Positions 23,744 to 32,434 of a DNA stretch of 64,000 nucleotides are shown here, one piece after another. A program made the position numbers and the translations under genes. The stretch comes from Fibrella aestuarina BUZ 2 (GTDB lineage: Bacteria > Bacteroidota > Bacteroidia > Cytophagales > Spirosomataceae): contig NC_020054.1 in assembly GCF_000331105.1 (NCBI RefSeq), positions 4,266,257-4,330,256 of the forward strand. The letters are read 5' to 3'. The notes beneath the pieces were generated by a model. The model saw only the letters and a program-made list of their open reading frames with translations. It had not been told where the DNA came from and did no database searches. Position 1 is the stretch's first letter. Every line of letters starts with the position of its first letter.

Positions 23744-26149
23744 TTACTCTGCCGCTTTCGCCAGGGCTTTGGCCAATTCGCTTTTCGGTCGAAAAAAGCG
23801 GTTTAGCTGCGGTGGCAGGTTGTTGTCGGCCAGGTTGATCTGCGTCAGGTTGGGCATGTCGAGGAGACTGTTGGGCAATTGGCTCAGGCGGTTCTGCATG
23901 AGGTTCAGGTTGACCAGAGAAAGCTTGGACCAGACGATGCCCGACAGGTCGGTGATGCCGCAGTTGATGAACGAGAGGGTTTGCAGGCGCGGCAGGGCAG
24001 CCGACAACCGCAGGGCGTCGCCACCGTCGAAGGCCTGCTGCTGCTGCACCGTCAGGTCGGTGAGGGCGGGGCAATTGACCAGATCAGCAGGCAGGTTGGT
24101 TAGTCGCCCCAGCCCCGAGCCCGTCGTCGAATCGGACCGGGCCGACACCACCAGTTGCCTGAGCCGGGTGAGCTTACCCATGCGCTCGGGCAGGCCAATC
24201 AGTTTGTTGCCCGACAGGGTGAGCACCGTCAGGCTGCGGCAGTCAGTGAGGGCGTCGGGCAGCAGCACGAGTTGATCACTTTCGATGGTCAGGTCTTCGA
24301 GTTGCTGCCAGTTGCCAATCTGATCGGGCAGGCGGCGCAGGTAAGGGAGTTGCAGCGAGGCCGTTCGTAGCCGTTGCCACCCCCCCACCGAAGCTGGCAG
24401 GATTTCCAGCGGGTTGTTGCCAATGACGACGGCCGTGAGCGACGTCAGGCTCCCGATGGATTCGGGCAGTTCCCGGAGCCGGTTGTTGCCCAGTTCCAGC
24501 CACGACAGGCGGCTCAACTGCCCTATGCGCTGGGGCAAGGCCGTCAGTTGGTTATCGCCGAGGGTCAGCATCTCCAACGAATCGAGCTGACCGATGGTCT
24601 CGGGCAGGCTCGTGAGTGGGTTACCCGCCAGCGTCAGGCTTCGCAGCCGCCGGAGTTCACCCACGGCATCGGGTACGTTCGTCAATTGATTATCGGACAG
24701 ATACAGGTGACGAACCTGCGCCAGTTCGACGGGGAAGCGCGTCAGTTGATTGGTGAAGGCCGCCAGCCGTTCCAGCGCCGGTAGCTGCCGGAGACTGCCA
24801 GGCAGATCGGTCAGGTCATTCATCGACACGTTGAGGTCGCGCAGTTGCCGTAGCTGGCCCAGCGATTCGGGCAGGCGGGTGAGGTGGTTCTGCGTGGCCG
24901 TCAGGTACGTTAGCTGGCCTAGCTGCCCCAGCGTTGCGGGGAGTTCGGTCAGTTCGCAGCGATCGAGGCTAAGCTGCCGCAGCCGGGTCAGCCGACCTAC
25001 CAAAGCGGGTAACGTCTGAAGCGGATTCCGGTCGAGGTGCAGTTCTTCTAACCGCGTCAGGTTGTCCAGACTCTCTGGTAACGCCGTTAGTTCACAGTCG
25101 ACCAGCGACAGCGTCACCAATTGCGGGTTGGCAAGCAGGCTCCTGGGCAGTGCGGCAAGCCGAATGCCGTCGAGCGTCAGGTGTCGAAGCGTCGTTACGC
25201 CCGCCAGTGTCGAATCGAGGTCGACCGCTTTTTCCTCTTTGCCGTACCGGCTCAGGTGCAGGCTTTGTAGGGCAGGCAGCGCGGCAAGGCGAAGACGAGG
25301 CAGCCTGTCAGCCGGCCCTACGTAATCCAGATCGAGGGTTTCCAGGCGTTGAAGTGATGTAAACAGGGCATTCATGTCGGCCAGTTGACCACTGCTGAAC
25401 GTTAACTTTCGGAGGTTCGTCAAGCGGCCTAAGCCGATCAACCAGTCGGGCCGAGTATCGAAGCCGTTGACAGTCAGTTCGCGAAGTTGGGGCAGCAGTG
25501 CCCAGTCGGCGGCGGTGGGTAACTCGGCGGATGTGTCCCAGAGATACAGGGTTAGGCTTTCCAGCGCGGGCAACCGACTCAGTTGCGACAAGGCCTGCCG
25601 CACGTTCAGGTTCGTACTAAGGGTCAGTTCGCGCACCGACGTGAGTCTGTCCCAACCTGTTTGCGGTAACGTGGGTAAAAACGTTGTCTCTGAAATGGTT
25701 TTCTGCCCGCCTTTTCCGTCGGGCACCATCGTGTAGGATCGGGGGCGATACTCAGCCCCCACATTAAGACTTTGCAACGACGCCCAACCAGCCATGATGG
25801 GCAACAGGCGCTCGTTGAGCGTGCTGTCTATAAGCTCAACGACGAGTTTGGTTGGCGACGGCAATTGCCGAAGCACCTGCCAGTCGGTGAGGGCGGGCTG
25901 CCGAACGGTGAGGTGCAGGTGGAAGGGCTGATCAGGGCGCTGAGCTACTTTCTGCGCCAGGTCGGCCCAGGACGTATAGGTAATCAGGCCCGGCCCATCT
26001 TCCCGGGGCGGCTGCCCGGTTGGCTGAGGTACGTACCAGAGCAGCGGTGCTTTGGCGTCAATCGATTGGGCTGCAACAGGTCTGGCTCCGCTCAGAAACA
26101 GCAGACAGATCAGGTACGTTAGCCAGCTAGAGCGGGTGGTGTAGCTCAT
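23744..26149 (-). CDS. Secreted leucine-rich-repeat protein
   Basis: The 801-residue protein has a signal peptide (LTYLICLLFLSGARPVAA-Q, about 1-28) and an N-terminal region with several irregular LRRs, followed from about residue 330 by more than fifteen regular repeats of 23 residues with the pattern LTxLPxxLGxLxxLxxLxLxxNxL. The end (LNLMQNRLSQLPNSLLDMPNLTQINLADN) caps the solenoid. No catalytic domain is seen, so it probably binds proteins or glycans outside the inner membrane. It starts 5 nt after the stop codon of a longer paralogue and belongs to the same operon. Confidence 0.88.
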   Translation of the reverse strand: MSYTTRSSWLTYLICLLFLSGARPVAAQSIDAKAPLLWYVPQPTGQPPREDGPGLITYTSWADLAQKVAQRPDQPFHLHLTVRQPALTDWQVLRQLPSPTKLVVELIDSTLNERLLPIMAGWASLQSLNVGAEYRPRSYTMVPDGKGGQKTISETTFLPTLPQTGWDRLTSVRELTLSTNLNVRQALSQLSRLPALESLTLYLWDTSAELPTAADWALLPQLRELTVNGFDTRPDWLIGLGRLTNLRKLTFSSGQLADMNALFTSLQRLETLDLDYVGPADRLPRLRLAALPALQSLHLSRYGKEEKAVDLDSTLAGVTTLRHLTLDGIRLAALPRSLLANPQLVTLSLVDCELTALPESLDNLTRLEELHLDRNPLQTLPALVGRLTRLRQLSLDRCELTELPATLGQLGQLTYLTATQNHLTRLPESLGQLRQLRDLNVSMNDLTDLPGSLRQLPALERLAAFTNQLTRFPVELAQVRHLYLSDNQLTNVPDAVGELRRLRSLTLAGNPLTSLPETIGQLDSLEMLTLGDNQLTALPQRIGQLSRLSWLELGNNRLRELPESIGSLTSLTAVVIGNNPLEILPASVGGWQRLRTASLQLPYLRRLPDQIGNWQQLEDLTIESDQLVLLPDALTDCRSLTVLTLSGNKLIGLPERMGKLTRLRQLVVSARSDSTTGSGLGRLTNLPADLVNCPALTDLTVQQQQAFDGGDALRLSAALPRLQTLSFINCGITDLSGIVWSKLSLVNLNLMQNRLSQLPNSLLDMPNLTQINLADNNLPPQLNRFFRPKSELAKALAKAAE

Positions 26150-26154
26150 GGTTT

Positions 26155-29100
26155 CTAGTCGACAACGGCAGCCTGACGTTTGGTCAGGTTCGTGAGTTCA
26201 GTCAGGGCCGCCACTTTATCGGACGGAAGGCCAATTTGGGGCAGAAACGTCTCCATTAAGTCGAAACTCCAGTTATAAATTTTTTCAGGCCGTTTCCGCT
26301 GCTGCTCGGCCAGCGTAATCGGGGCCTGAGCGGGCGTAGTGGCATTGGTCAGCACATCGACACAGGCCTTCAGGTAGTCGAACAGGGTCGTGTAGCCACC
26401 TCGATAGTCCGATAGATTGGGAGTCTGTTTGCGGATCTGTTCGAGCACCGCCGCCGCTCGGGCCGGTTGGTTGGCCAGCAGGGCCAGTTCTACCTCGGTC
26501 AGCCGCTCACTGGGTCCGGCATAGGTTATAGCCGCATACACGTCGGCCGCCTTGAGTAAGCTTGCCTGCGCGTCGGCGATGCGCCGCAGGCTGGCTAAAC
26601 TCCGGGCTTTTTGGGTCGTCGTGTGCGCCCGTAGCAGGTTCATCGCTTCGCTGGCTGGCAGGAGTTGCAAGGCTTTGTCAAGGTCGGTCAGTGCCCGCTC
26701 GTGCTGCCCGGCGCCAGCCCGGGCTATACCCAGTTGGGTCCACAGGGCACTGACCCGGTTCATTGGGTCAGCAGCAGGCATGCCCGCCCGCTCCAGCACC
26801 TGTTGGGTTAGTTTATCCATGGCCGCCAGCGCCTGCTCAAAATCGGTGATGGCCAACGTGTAGTCTTTTCGCGCCAGCCGCAACTCGGCCCGTAAGCTGA
26901 GCGGGACGGCTTTCAGGCTATCGGGGGCCACCAGTACGGCATTGTCAAGGGCCGCGAAGGCTTCGCCCCAGTTGCGCTGTTGTCGCTCGCGAAAGCCCGC
27001 ACTCAGAAAGGCGCGCATCAGCGTGGCGTCGGGCTTTTTATCGGCGACGGGCGCGCCGCCCAACCGACTCTCGACGAACGCTACGCGCAGTTCTTCTTTT
27101 CGCCAGAAAGGCCGGTTAAACGCGCGCGGTAGCTGATGGTTATAGACCAGATTGATGGTTGTCAATTGGGGTGCCTCCAGGATGGCTTCCGGTACGTCGC
27201 GCAGGTTATTTTGCTGCAAAGACAGGGACCGAAGCGGCACTTCTTTCCAGTTGATGTCGGCCAGGTCACCGATCCCGCACTGCGTCAGGTCCAGCGTGGC
27301 TAGCTTGGGTAGGCGGGTTGTTTTTCGGATGGCATCGGCACCATCGAAATTCACCTGATGATGCACCGACAGCGTGGTCAGGTTCTTGCAGTACACCACA
27401 CTATCAGGCAGTTGCAGAAGCTGCCCCGCCGGTTTGTTGGTTTCAGGGTCAATCGTACCGTCGAGTTGCAGGTGACGCAGGGCCGACAACCGCCCGACGC
27501 TGTTGGGCAGGCCGATCAGCCGACGGCTGATCACATGCAGCGTGTTCAACTGGGTCAGCGCCCCCAGGTTCTCGGGCAGGGCCAGCAGGTCAGGTACGTT
27601 GAGCCACAGGTACGTTACTTTAGTCAGTTGGGCAAACGATGCGGGCAGGGCCGTGAGGTGAGGCAGCCCAAGGCTTAGCTGGTTAAGATTCAGCAGCTTA
27701 CCAAAGCTGGCGGGTAGCCCGGTGAGGGTGCTATCAGTCAGTTGCAGATACGTTAGCTGCCGACAGTCGCCGATCGACTCAGGTACGTTGCGCAGCGATC
27801 CGCCCGATAGCGTCAGGTTTCGGAGCGCCGTTAGTTGCCCGATGGTGTTGGGCAGAGCCAGCAGGCGGGTTCGGGCCAGGTGCAACGTCCGGAGCGAATC
27901 GAGTTTCCCGATGGCGTCGGGCAGGCTGGTCAGTGGGTTTTCGTCGGCCATCAGTATACGCAGGTTACGGCACAGGCCCAGTTCGGCGGGCAGGGTCGTC
28001 AGCTTGTTTCGGGCTACGTATAGGTCGGTCAACCCGCGTAACTGGCCAAGGCTGCGGGGCAGAGCCTGCAACTGGTTATTGGCCAGGGTAAGCCTGCGCA
28101 GTTGTGGCAATTGGCAAACCGCGGCGGGCAGGTCGGTGAGCTGGTTACTGCCCAGATCCAGCTCGGTCAGAGCTGTGAGTTTGCCCAGTTCGGCCGGCAC
28201 GGTGCGTAGTCGCCCGTTGTTCAGGGTCAGGGCTGTCAGCGAGGTCAGGTTGCCCAGCGAGGGGGGCAACGTACCCAGCCTGCCTCCCCGGATCGATAAC
28301 GCGCGCAGGCGCGGCAGGGTCGTTAGTTTCTCCGGGAATTGCCCCAGCGTGTCAAACGACTCAATCGTTAGCCTCGACAGGTGGGTGAGCTGGCTGAGCG
28401 AGCGCGTCAGTGGGGGGAGCCCACCCTCCTGCAGGCTAACGGCGTGCAAGTCCGGGTTGTCGGCCATCCAGTCGAGCGACGATAACGCAACCCCATGCAG
28501 CGATACGGAACGCAGCGAACGCAGACCACCGAGCAGCGAATCGGCCGACACGGGCGTTTGACGAATCAGGGTCAGCCCGAGGGAGTCGAGTTTACCCAAC
28601 GACTTCAGGCTGAGGCCCGACAGGCTCTCTCCGTTCCGCTGGGCGCCGATGCTCAGACTACGCAGGTTGGGTAGTTGCGTCAGCAGTTGGGTCAGCGCCG
28701 TACCCGACTGATCGACGTTTGTCAACTGCAATGCCGTCAGTTGGGGTAACGTAGCCAGCAATGGCGCCAGATCGATCTTCGGGGTGATGCCGTAGACGTG
28801 CAGGGTCCGTAACTGCCGGTACTGTGTCAGGGCATTTCCCATGTTCACGACGTCATCCTCCCGCCTGATGCTATTGAGGGCCAGTTCCTGAATACCCGGC
28901 GCCTGACTAAACAGCCGTACCCCCGTTAAGGCCGACCCATTTGCCGACGAAAGCATCAGCCGCCGTATCTGCTTCAGCCCTGCGCTACCGGCTCCGCTGA
29001 TGGTCGGTTGGGTTGACGACCCATCGCTTCTGTACGCAAGCGAAACGGTGGTCAGATCGGGCCAATTGGCCAGCGCCGCCAGCAACGAATCGGCCACGGA

Positions 29101-29427
29101 TTGGGTGAGCAGCGGGGGTAGTTGCAGCGTTAGCTGCTGCACCCGTTTCACCCGCCGCAAGCTCGCCCAGTCGGCCTGTTGCCCAACCGAATCCAGCGAG
29201 ACAACCAATTGAATCTGGGCACTGTCCTGCTGCGTCTGATTGGCCAGATCGGCCCAGGAGCGATACGTTCGTGTATAGTCCGACGTTTCAAAAGCGGGCA
29301 TATTGGCACTGGTAACCTTAGAACGCGGGCTGTACCAGCGCATGGGTTGGGCGTACTTACCCGGCACCGATTGCCCCAGGGCCGTCACACACCACAAACA
29401 GAGTAAAGACAACAGCAGACGGGTCAT
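26155..29427 (-). CDS. Secreted leucine-rich-repeat protein with C-terminal TPR region
   Basis: The 1090-residue protein begins with a signal peptide (MTRLLLSLLCLWCVTALG-Q). Irregular LRRs (about 60-350) are followed by regular 23-residue repeats (about 350-720), then a helical region with TPR-like repeats (about 770-1000: RNWGEAFAALDNAVLVAPDS, KDYTLAITDFEQALAAMD, GQHERALTDLDKALQLLPAS). The combination suggests a scaffold for protein contacts in the periplasm or at the surface. The start at 29427 is set by the signal peptide. It is the first gene of the run LRR-LRR-hydrolase. Confidence 0.87.
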   Translation of the reverse strand: MTRLLLSLLCLWCVTALGQSVPGKYAQPMRWYSPRSKVTSANMPAFETSDYTRTYRSWADLANQTQQDSAQIQLVVSLDSVGQQADWASLRRVKRVQQLTLQLPPLLTQSVADSLLAALANWPDLTTVSLAYRSDGSSTQPTISGAGSAGLKQIRRLMLSSANGSALTGVRLFSQAPGIQELALNSIRREDDVVNMGNALTQYRQLRTLHVYGITPKIDLAPLLATLPQLTALQLTNVDQSGTALTQLLTQLPNLRSLSIGAQRNGESLSGLSLKSLGKLDSLGLTLIRQTPVSADSLLGGLRSLRSVSLHGVALSSLDWMADNPDLHAVSLQEGGLPPLTRSLSQLTHLSRLTIESFDTLGQFPEKLTTLPRLRALSIRGGRLGTLPPSLGNLTSLTALTLNNGRLRTVPAELGKLTALTELDLGSNQLTDLPAAVCQLPQLRRLTLANNQLQALPRSLGQLRGLTDLYVARNKLTTLPAELGLCRNLRILMADENPLTSLPDAIGKLDSLRTLHLARTRLLALPNTIGQLTALRNLTLSGGSLRNVPESIGDCRQLTYLQLTDSTLTGLPASFGKLLNLNQLSLGLPHLTALPASFAQLTKVTYLWLNVPDLLALPENLGALTQLNTLHVISRRLIGLPNSVGRLSALRHLQLDGTIDPETNKPAGQLLQLPDSVVYCKNLTTLSVHHQVNFDGADAIRKTTRLPKLATLDLTQCGIGDLADINWKEVPLRSLSLQQNNLRDVPEAILEAPQLTTINLVYNHQLPRAFNRPFWRKEELRVAFVESRLGGAPVADKKPDATLMRAFLSAGFRERQQRNWGEAFAALDNAVLVAPDSLKAVPLSLRAELRLARKDYTLAITDFEQALAAMDKLTQQVLERAGMPAADPMNRVSALWTQLGIARAGAGQHERALTDLDKALQLLPASEAMNLLRAHTTTQKARSLASLRRIADAQASLLKAADVYAAITYAGPSERLTEVELALLANQPARAAAVLEQIRKQTPNLSDYRGGYTTLFDYLKACVDVLTNATTPAQAPITLAEQQRKRPEKIYNWSFDLMETFLPQIGLPSDKVAALTELTNLTKRQAAVVD

Positions 29428-29443
29428 AAGCAGGAATCGTATG

Positions 29444-29451
29444 TACTTTTG
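29444..29451 (+). promoter_or_regulatory. -7 promoter element TACTTTTG of the agmatine deiminase gene
   Basis: TACTTTTG matches TAnnTTTG; the start codon at 29547 lies 95 nt downstream. Confidence 0.45.
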
Positions 29452-29546
29452 CGGAAGTGGTTGCTGTCGCCGTTCGCGGTCGTCTACGCCGCTCGCGAGT
29501 GCCCAGGCAAACGTTTCAGACAGCAATATATCAACAAAGAACAAGA

Positions 29547-30608
29547 ATGAGTGACCTGTCAACTGATGAGTTAACGCCCGCGCAACAGGGCTTCTTTTTT
29601 CCGGCCGAATGGCACCCCCACGTGGCCACCTGGCTGAGCTGGCCCCATACCGACGCGTCGTGGAGCCGGGAGCGCCTCGAATTAATGATGCCCGCTTACC
29701 TCGATTTCATCAAGGCGATTTCAGAAAGTGAGCCTGTATGCATCAACGCCCACAACGACGTGATTATCCAGCAGGCAAAAATGCGGCTGCTGATGGCCGG
29801 GGCCAATATGGACCGGATCACGCTCCTCCCCTTCCCGACCAACGATTCGTGGTGCCGCGATCACGGCCCGGCCTTTCTGATTAACCCCGCCACCAAGGAG
29901 CGGATGATCGTGAACTGGGGCTACAACGCCTGGGGTGGCAAATACCCGCCCTACGACAAAGACGACCTGATTCCTACGGCCATTGCCCACTACCGCAAGC
30001 TCGACTACGTGACGCCGGGCATCGTGATGGAAGGGGGTTCGGTGGAGTTCAACGGGGCCGGCACGGTGCTCACGAGCCGGGCCTGCCTGCTTAACAAAAA
30101 CCGGAATCCGAACCTGTCGCAGGCGCAGATCGAGCAGTATCTCTGCGATTACTACGGTGTTAAGCAGGTGCTGTGGGTGGAAGATGGCATCGTGGGCGAT
30201 GATACCGATGGGCATATCGACGATACGGTGCGGTTTGTGAACGAAGACACGGTCATTGCCGCCATCGAACACAACCCCAACGATGCGAACTATGCCCCCT
30301 TGCAGGAAATTCATCACGAACTCCGGCAAATGCGGCTGCTGAACGGCAAGCCACTCAACATTGTGGAATTGCCCATGCCCGGCCCGGTCGAGAGCGATGG
30401 GCAGCGGCTACCCGCTTCCTACGCTAATTTCTTAATTACCAACGGGTCGGTGATCGTTCCGACGTTCCGTTGCGCCAATGATCAGCCCGCGCTCGATCGG
30501 ATTGGTCAGTGCTTCCCAGGCCGGAAAATCATCGGTATCGACTCTACCGAGATCGTCTGGGGCCTGGGCAGCTTCCACTGCCTTAGCCAGCAGGAACCCG
30601 CTGTTTAA
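29547..30608 (+). CDS. aguA: Agmatine deiminase / peptidylarginine-deiminase-family enzyme
   Basis: The 353-residue protein belongs to the agmatine deiminase family, which converts agmatine to N-carbamoylputrescine and ammonia in polyamine synthesis. Characteristic segments are PAEWHPHVATWLSWPH near the start, NDSWCRDHGP (about 97-106), EGGSVEFNG (about 160-168), DTDGHIDDTVRF (about 211-222) and the C-terminal GSFHCLSQQEP with the catalytic Cys345. The start at 29547 gives the family-typical N-terminus. Its TAA stop coincides with the first bases of a palindromic repeat. Confidence 0.92.
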   Translation: MSDLSTDELTPAQQGFFFPAEWHPHVATWLSWPHTDASWSRERLELMMPAYLDFIKAISESEPVCINAHNDVIIQQAKMRLLMAGANMDRITLLPFPTNDSWCRDHGPAFLINPATKERMIVNWGYNAWGGKYPPYDKDDLIPTAIAHYRKLDYVTPGIVMEGGSVEFNGAGTVLTSRACLLNKNRNPNLSQAQIEQYLCDYYGVKQVLWVEDGIVGDDTDGHIDDTVRFVNEDTVIAAIEHNPNDANYAPLQEIHHELRQMRLLNGKPLNIVELPMPGPVESDGQRLPASYANFLITNGSVIVPTFRCANDQPALDRIGQCFPGRKIIGIDSTEIVWGLGSFHCLSQQEPAV

Positions 30609-30702
30609 TGAATAATGAACGATGTATAATGCACAATGGGTTGCGCCAGCAATACGCCGTGCCAACCTCATTGTACATTATACATCGTTCATTATTTATT
30701 AC
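30606..30702. repeat. Heptad-stem palindrome, copy 8
   Basis: Arms (30606-30642 and about 30663-30702) match almost perfectly over 36 nt. The left arm is a run of 7-mers AATGAAT, AATGAAC, GATGTAT and AATGCAC, then AATGGGTTG. The element fills the gap between two convergent genes and touches both stop codons. Confidence 0.85.
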
Positions 30703-31332
30703 TTACCGCTGCGTGCCGAAGTCGTTGACCCAGTAGACGCGGTAGGTGCTGCTGGTGTTGGTAGCGTAGCCTACGCCGACTTCTTTGAACGACGGATTCA
30801 TGATATTGGCGCAGTGGCCCGGCGATTTCAGCCAGCCATCCACCACGGCCCGCGCGGTGGTGTAGCCCGCGGCGATGTTCTCACCCGCCGTGCGCCAAAT
30901 GTACCCTTCCCGCGTCATCCGGTCCCAGGGCTGCGACCCGTCGCGGCCGGTATGGCTGAAGTAGTTGTAGGTTGCCATGTCGAGCGCGTGTTTGTCGGAG
31001 GCGGCGTTCAGTTTGGCGTTCAGCGCGAGCGCCGGAGCCGGAGCGTAGGTCGTCGTTCCGCACAGGCACGATTTGGCGCGGGCCTGGTTCAGGTACGTCA
31101 GGATTTCCTGTTGCAACGCCGCCGACGCCGCCCGGGCATTGGCAGCCTTGCCCTGCTCCGCAAAGCCTGACACCACGCCTGACGCTTCAGCCGTAGCTGT
31201 TTCACTTGCTTTTCGAACCGACGACGTAGCGACGGGTACGGCGCCCTGCGTCGGGTCGGCTACCTGATCAGATTGACAAGCCCCAAGGCCCAGCATCGCC
31301 AGCATACCGGCGACAATAAAGGATTTTTTCAT
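30703..31332 (-). CDS. CAP-domain (SCP/PR-1-like) lipoprotein
   Basis: The 209-residue protein has a lipoprotein signal peptide (LAMLGLGAC, Cys near 19), a linker, and a CAP domain (about 75-209). Marks of the domain are LNQARAKS, LALNAKLNAASDKHALDMATYNYFSHTG with the first histidine pair, GENIAAGY, and VDGWLKSPGHCANIMNP with the conserved HxxNxxxP segment. CAP proteins of bacteria are extracytoplasmic and their activity is mostly unknown. The start at 31332 fits the leader. It is convergent with the agmatine deiminase gene. Confidence 0.9.
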   Translation of the reverse strand: MKKSFIVAGMLAMLGLGACQSDQVADPTQGAVPVATSSVRKASETATAEASGVVSGFAEQGKAANARAASAALQQEILTYLNQARAKSCLCGTTTYAPAPALALNAKLNAASDKHALDMATYNYFSHTGRDGSQPWDRMTREGYIWRTAGENIAAGYTTARAVVDGWLKSPGHCANIMNPSFKEVGVGYATNTSSTYRVYWVNDFGTQR

Positions 31333-31535
31333 ACAAGTCGGGATTGATTTCAAGGCCAGAACGGCCATATATGATCCTTATTGCATGAAAAAATCGCATC
31401 AAACACATCCTGTGCACCTACTTCGCACGATTAACCCTTGAGTATCAGTACAGTATCCGATCAGTAAATTTTAGGCACAACTAATAGGTAACAAATACGG
31501 TTACGAACGCAGTTGATTGGTAGACAAATGACTGA

Positions 31536-32345
31536 TCAGCGCTTTAGCGGCGAATCCTTTTCTTTCGCTAACGTATTGTAAACCAGCTTATCGGCCAGAC
31601 TTGGCAACCATTTATTGATAAACACGGTCAGCTTGCCCTGCGTCGTCAGGATGAGTTCGCGTTTGCGTCTCTGAACGGCTTTCAGAATATGGTCGGCGCA
31701 TTCATCGGCACTCATCATATTGCCTTCGTCGCGCATGGTGTCGCCTTTGGTGCGGCCGTGGGCGTCGAGCGAGGAGAACCGGATGTTGGAGGCCGTAAAA
31801 CCGGGGCAGGCCGTCAGCACGTGTACGCCGCTATGAAGCAATTCGGTGCGTAGCGCTTCCAGAAACCCGTTCATGGCAAACTTCGACGCCGAATAGCCCG
31901 TCCGGACGGGCAGGCCGCGATACCCCGCGATCGATGAAATCCCGACGATAGAGCCTTTCGTTTGCTGGATGTGCGGCAGGGCGTAGCGCGTGGCGTAGAC
32001 GGTGCCCATGAAGTTGATGTCCATGAGCTTGCGCAGCACGTCGGGATCGGTTTCGGCAAACATCGCCCGCATGCTGATACCCGCGTTATTGATAAGCACG
32101 TCGATTCGGCCAAACCGACCAACGGCATCGGCCATCAGACGCTGCATATCGGCTTCGACGCTCACATCGGCCACAATAGGAAGGTTGGTAATGCCTGCCG
32201 CCGACAGTGCCTGCGCCGTTGTTTGAAGGGCGTCGGCTTTTCGACCACAGAAAACAATGGCAGCACCCGTCCGGCCAAAGGCAAAGGCCAATGCCTGCCC
32301 AATTCCCGACGAAGCCCCCGTAATCACAACTACTTTCTGATTCAT
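31536..32345 (-). CDS. Short-chain dehydrogenase/reductase
   Basis: The 269-residue protein is a classical SDR. It has the NAD(P)-binding motif TGASSGIG (about 9-16), NNAGIS (about 88-93), the catalytic serine in GISSIAGYRG (about 140) and YSASKFA (tyrosine near 155, lysine near 159). A substrate cannot be read from the sequence; it resembles the DHRS7-like reductases. A CATCTTTG element lies 4 nt before the ATG at 32345, implying a leaderless mRNA. Confidence 0.9.
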   Translation of the reverse strand: MNQKVVVITGASSGIGQALAFAFGRTGAAIVFCGRKADALQTTAQALSAAGITNLPIVADVSVEADMQRLMADAVGRFGRIDVLINNAGISMRAMFAETDPDVLRKLMDINFMGTVYATRYALPHIQQTKGSIVGISSIAGYRGLPVRTGYSASKFAMNGFLEALRTELLHSGVHVLTACPGFTASNIRFSSLDAHGRTKGDTMRDEGNMMSADECADHILKAVQRRKRELILTTQGKLTVFINKWLPSLADKLVYNTLAKEKDSPLKR

Positions 32346-32349
32346 CCCG

Positions 32350-32357
32350 CAAAGATG
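32350..32357 (-). promoter_or_regulatory. -7-like element CATCTTTG of the SDR gene
   Basis: The minus strand reads CATCTTTG, one base off TAnnTTTG, and lies 4 nt from the start codon, the same spacing as for the genes starting at 769 and 915. Confidence 0.4.
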
Positions 32358-32434
32358 TGGTATTCGCACTGAAAGAGTGATGAACGCGGCGGGCGAAACA
32401 ACGCCAGCAGGACCTTATTTCCCCGTTTATTGGC

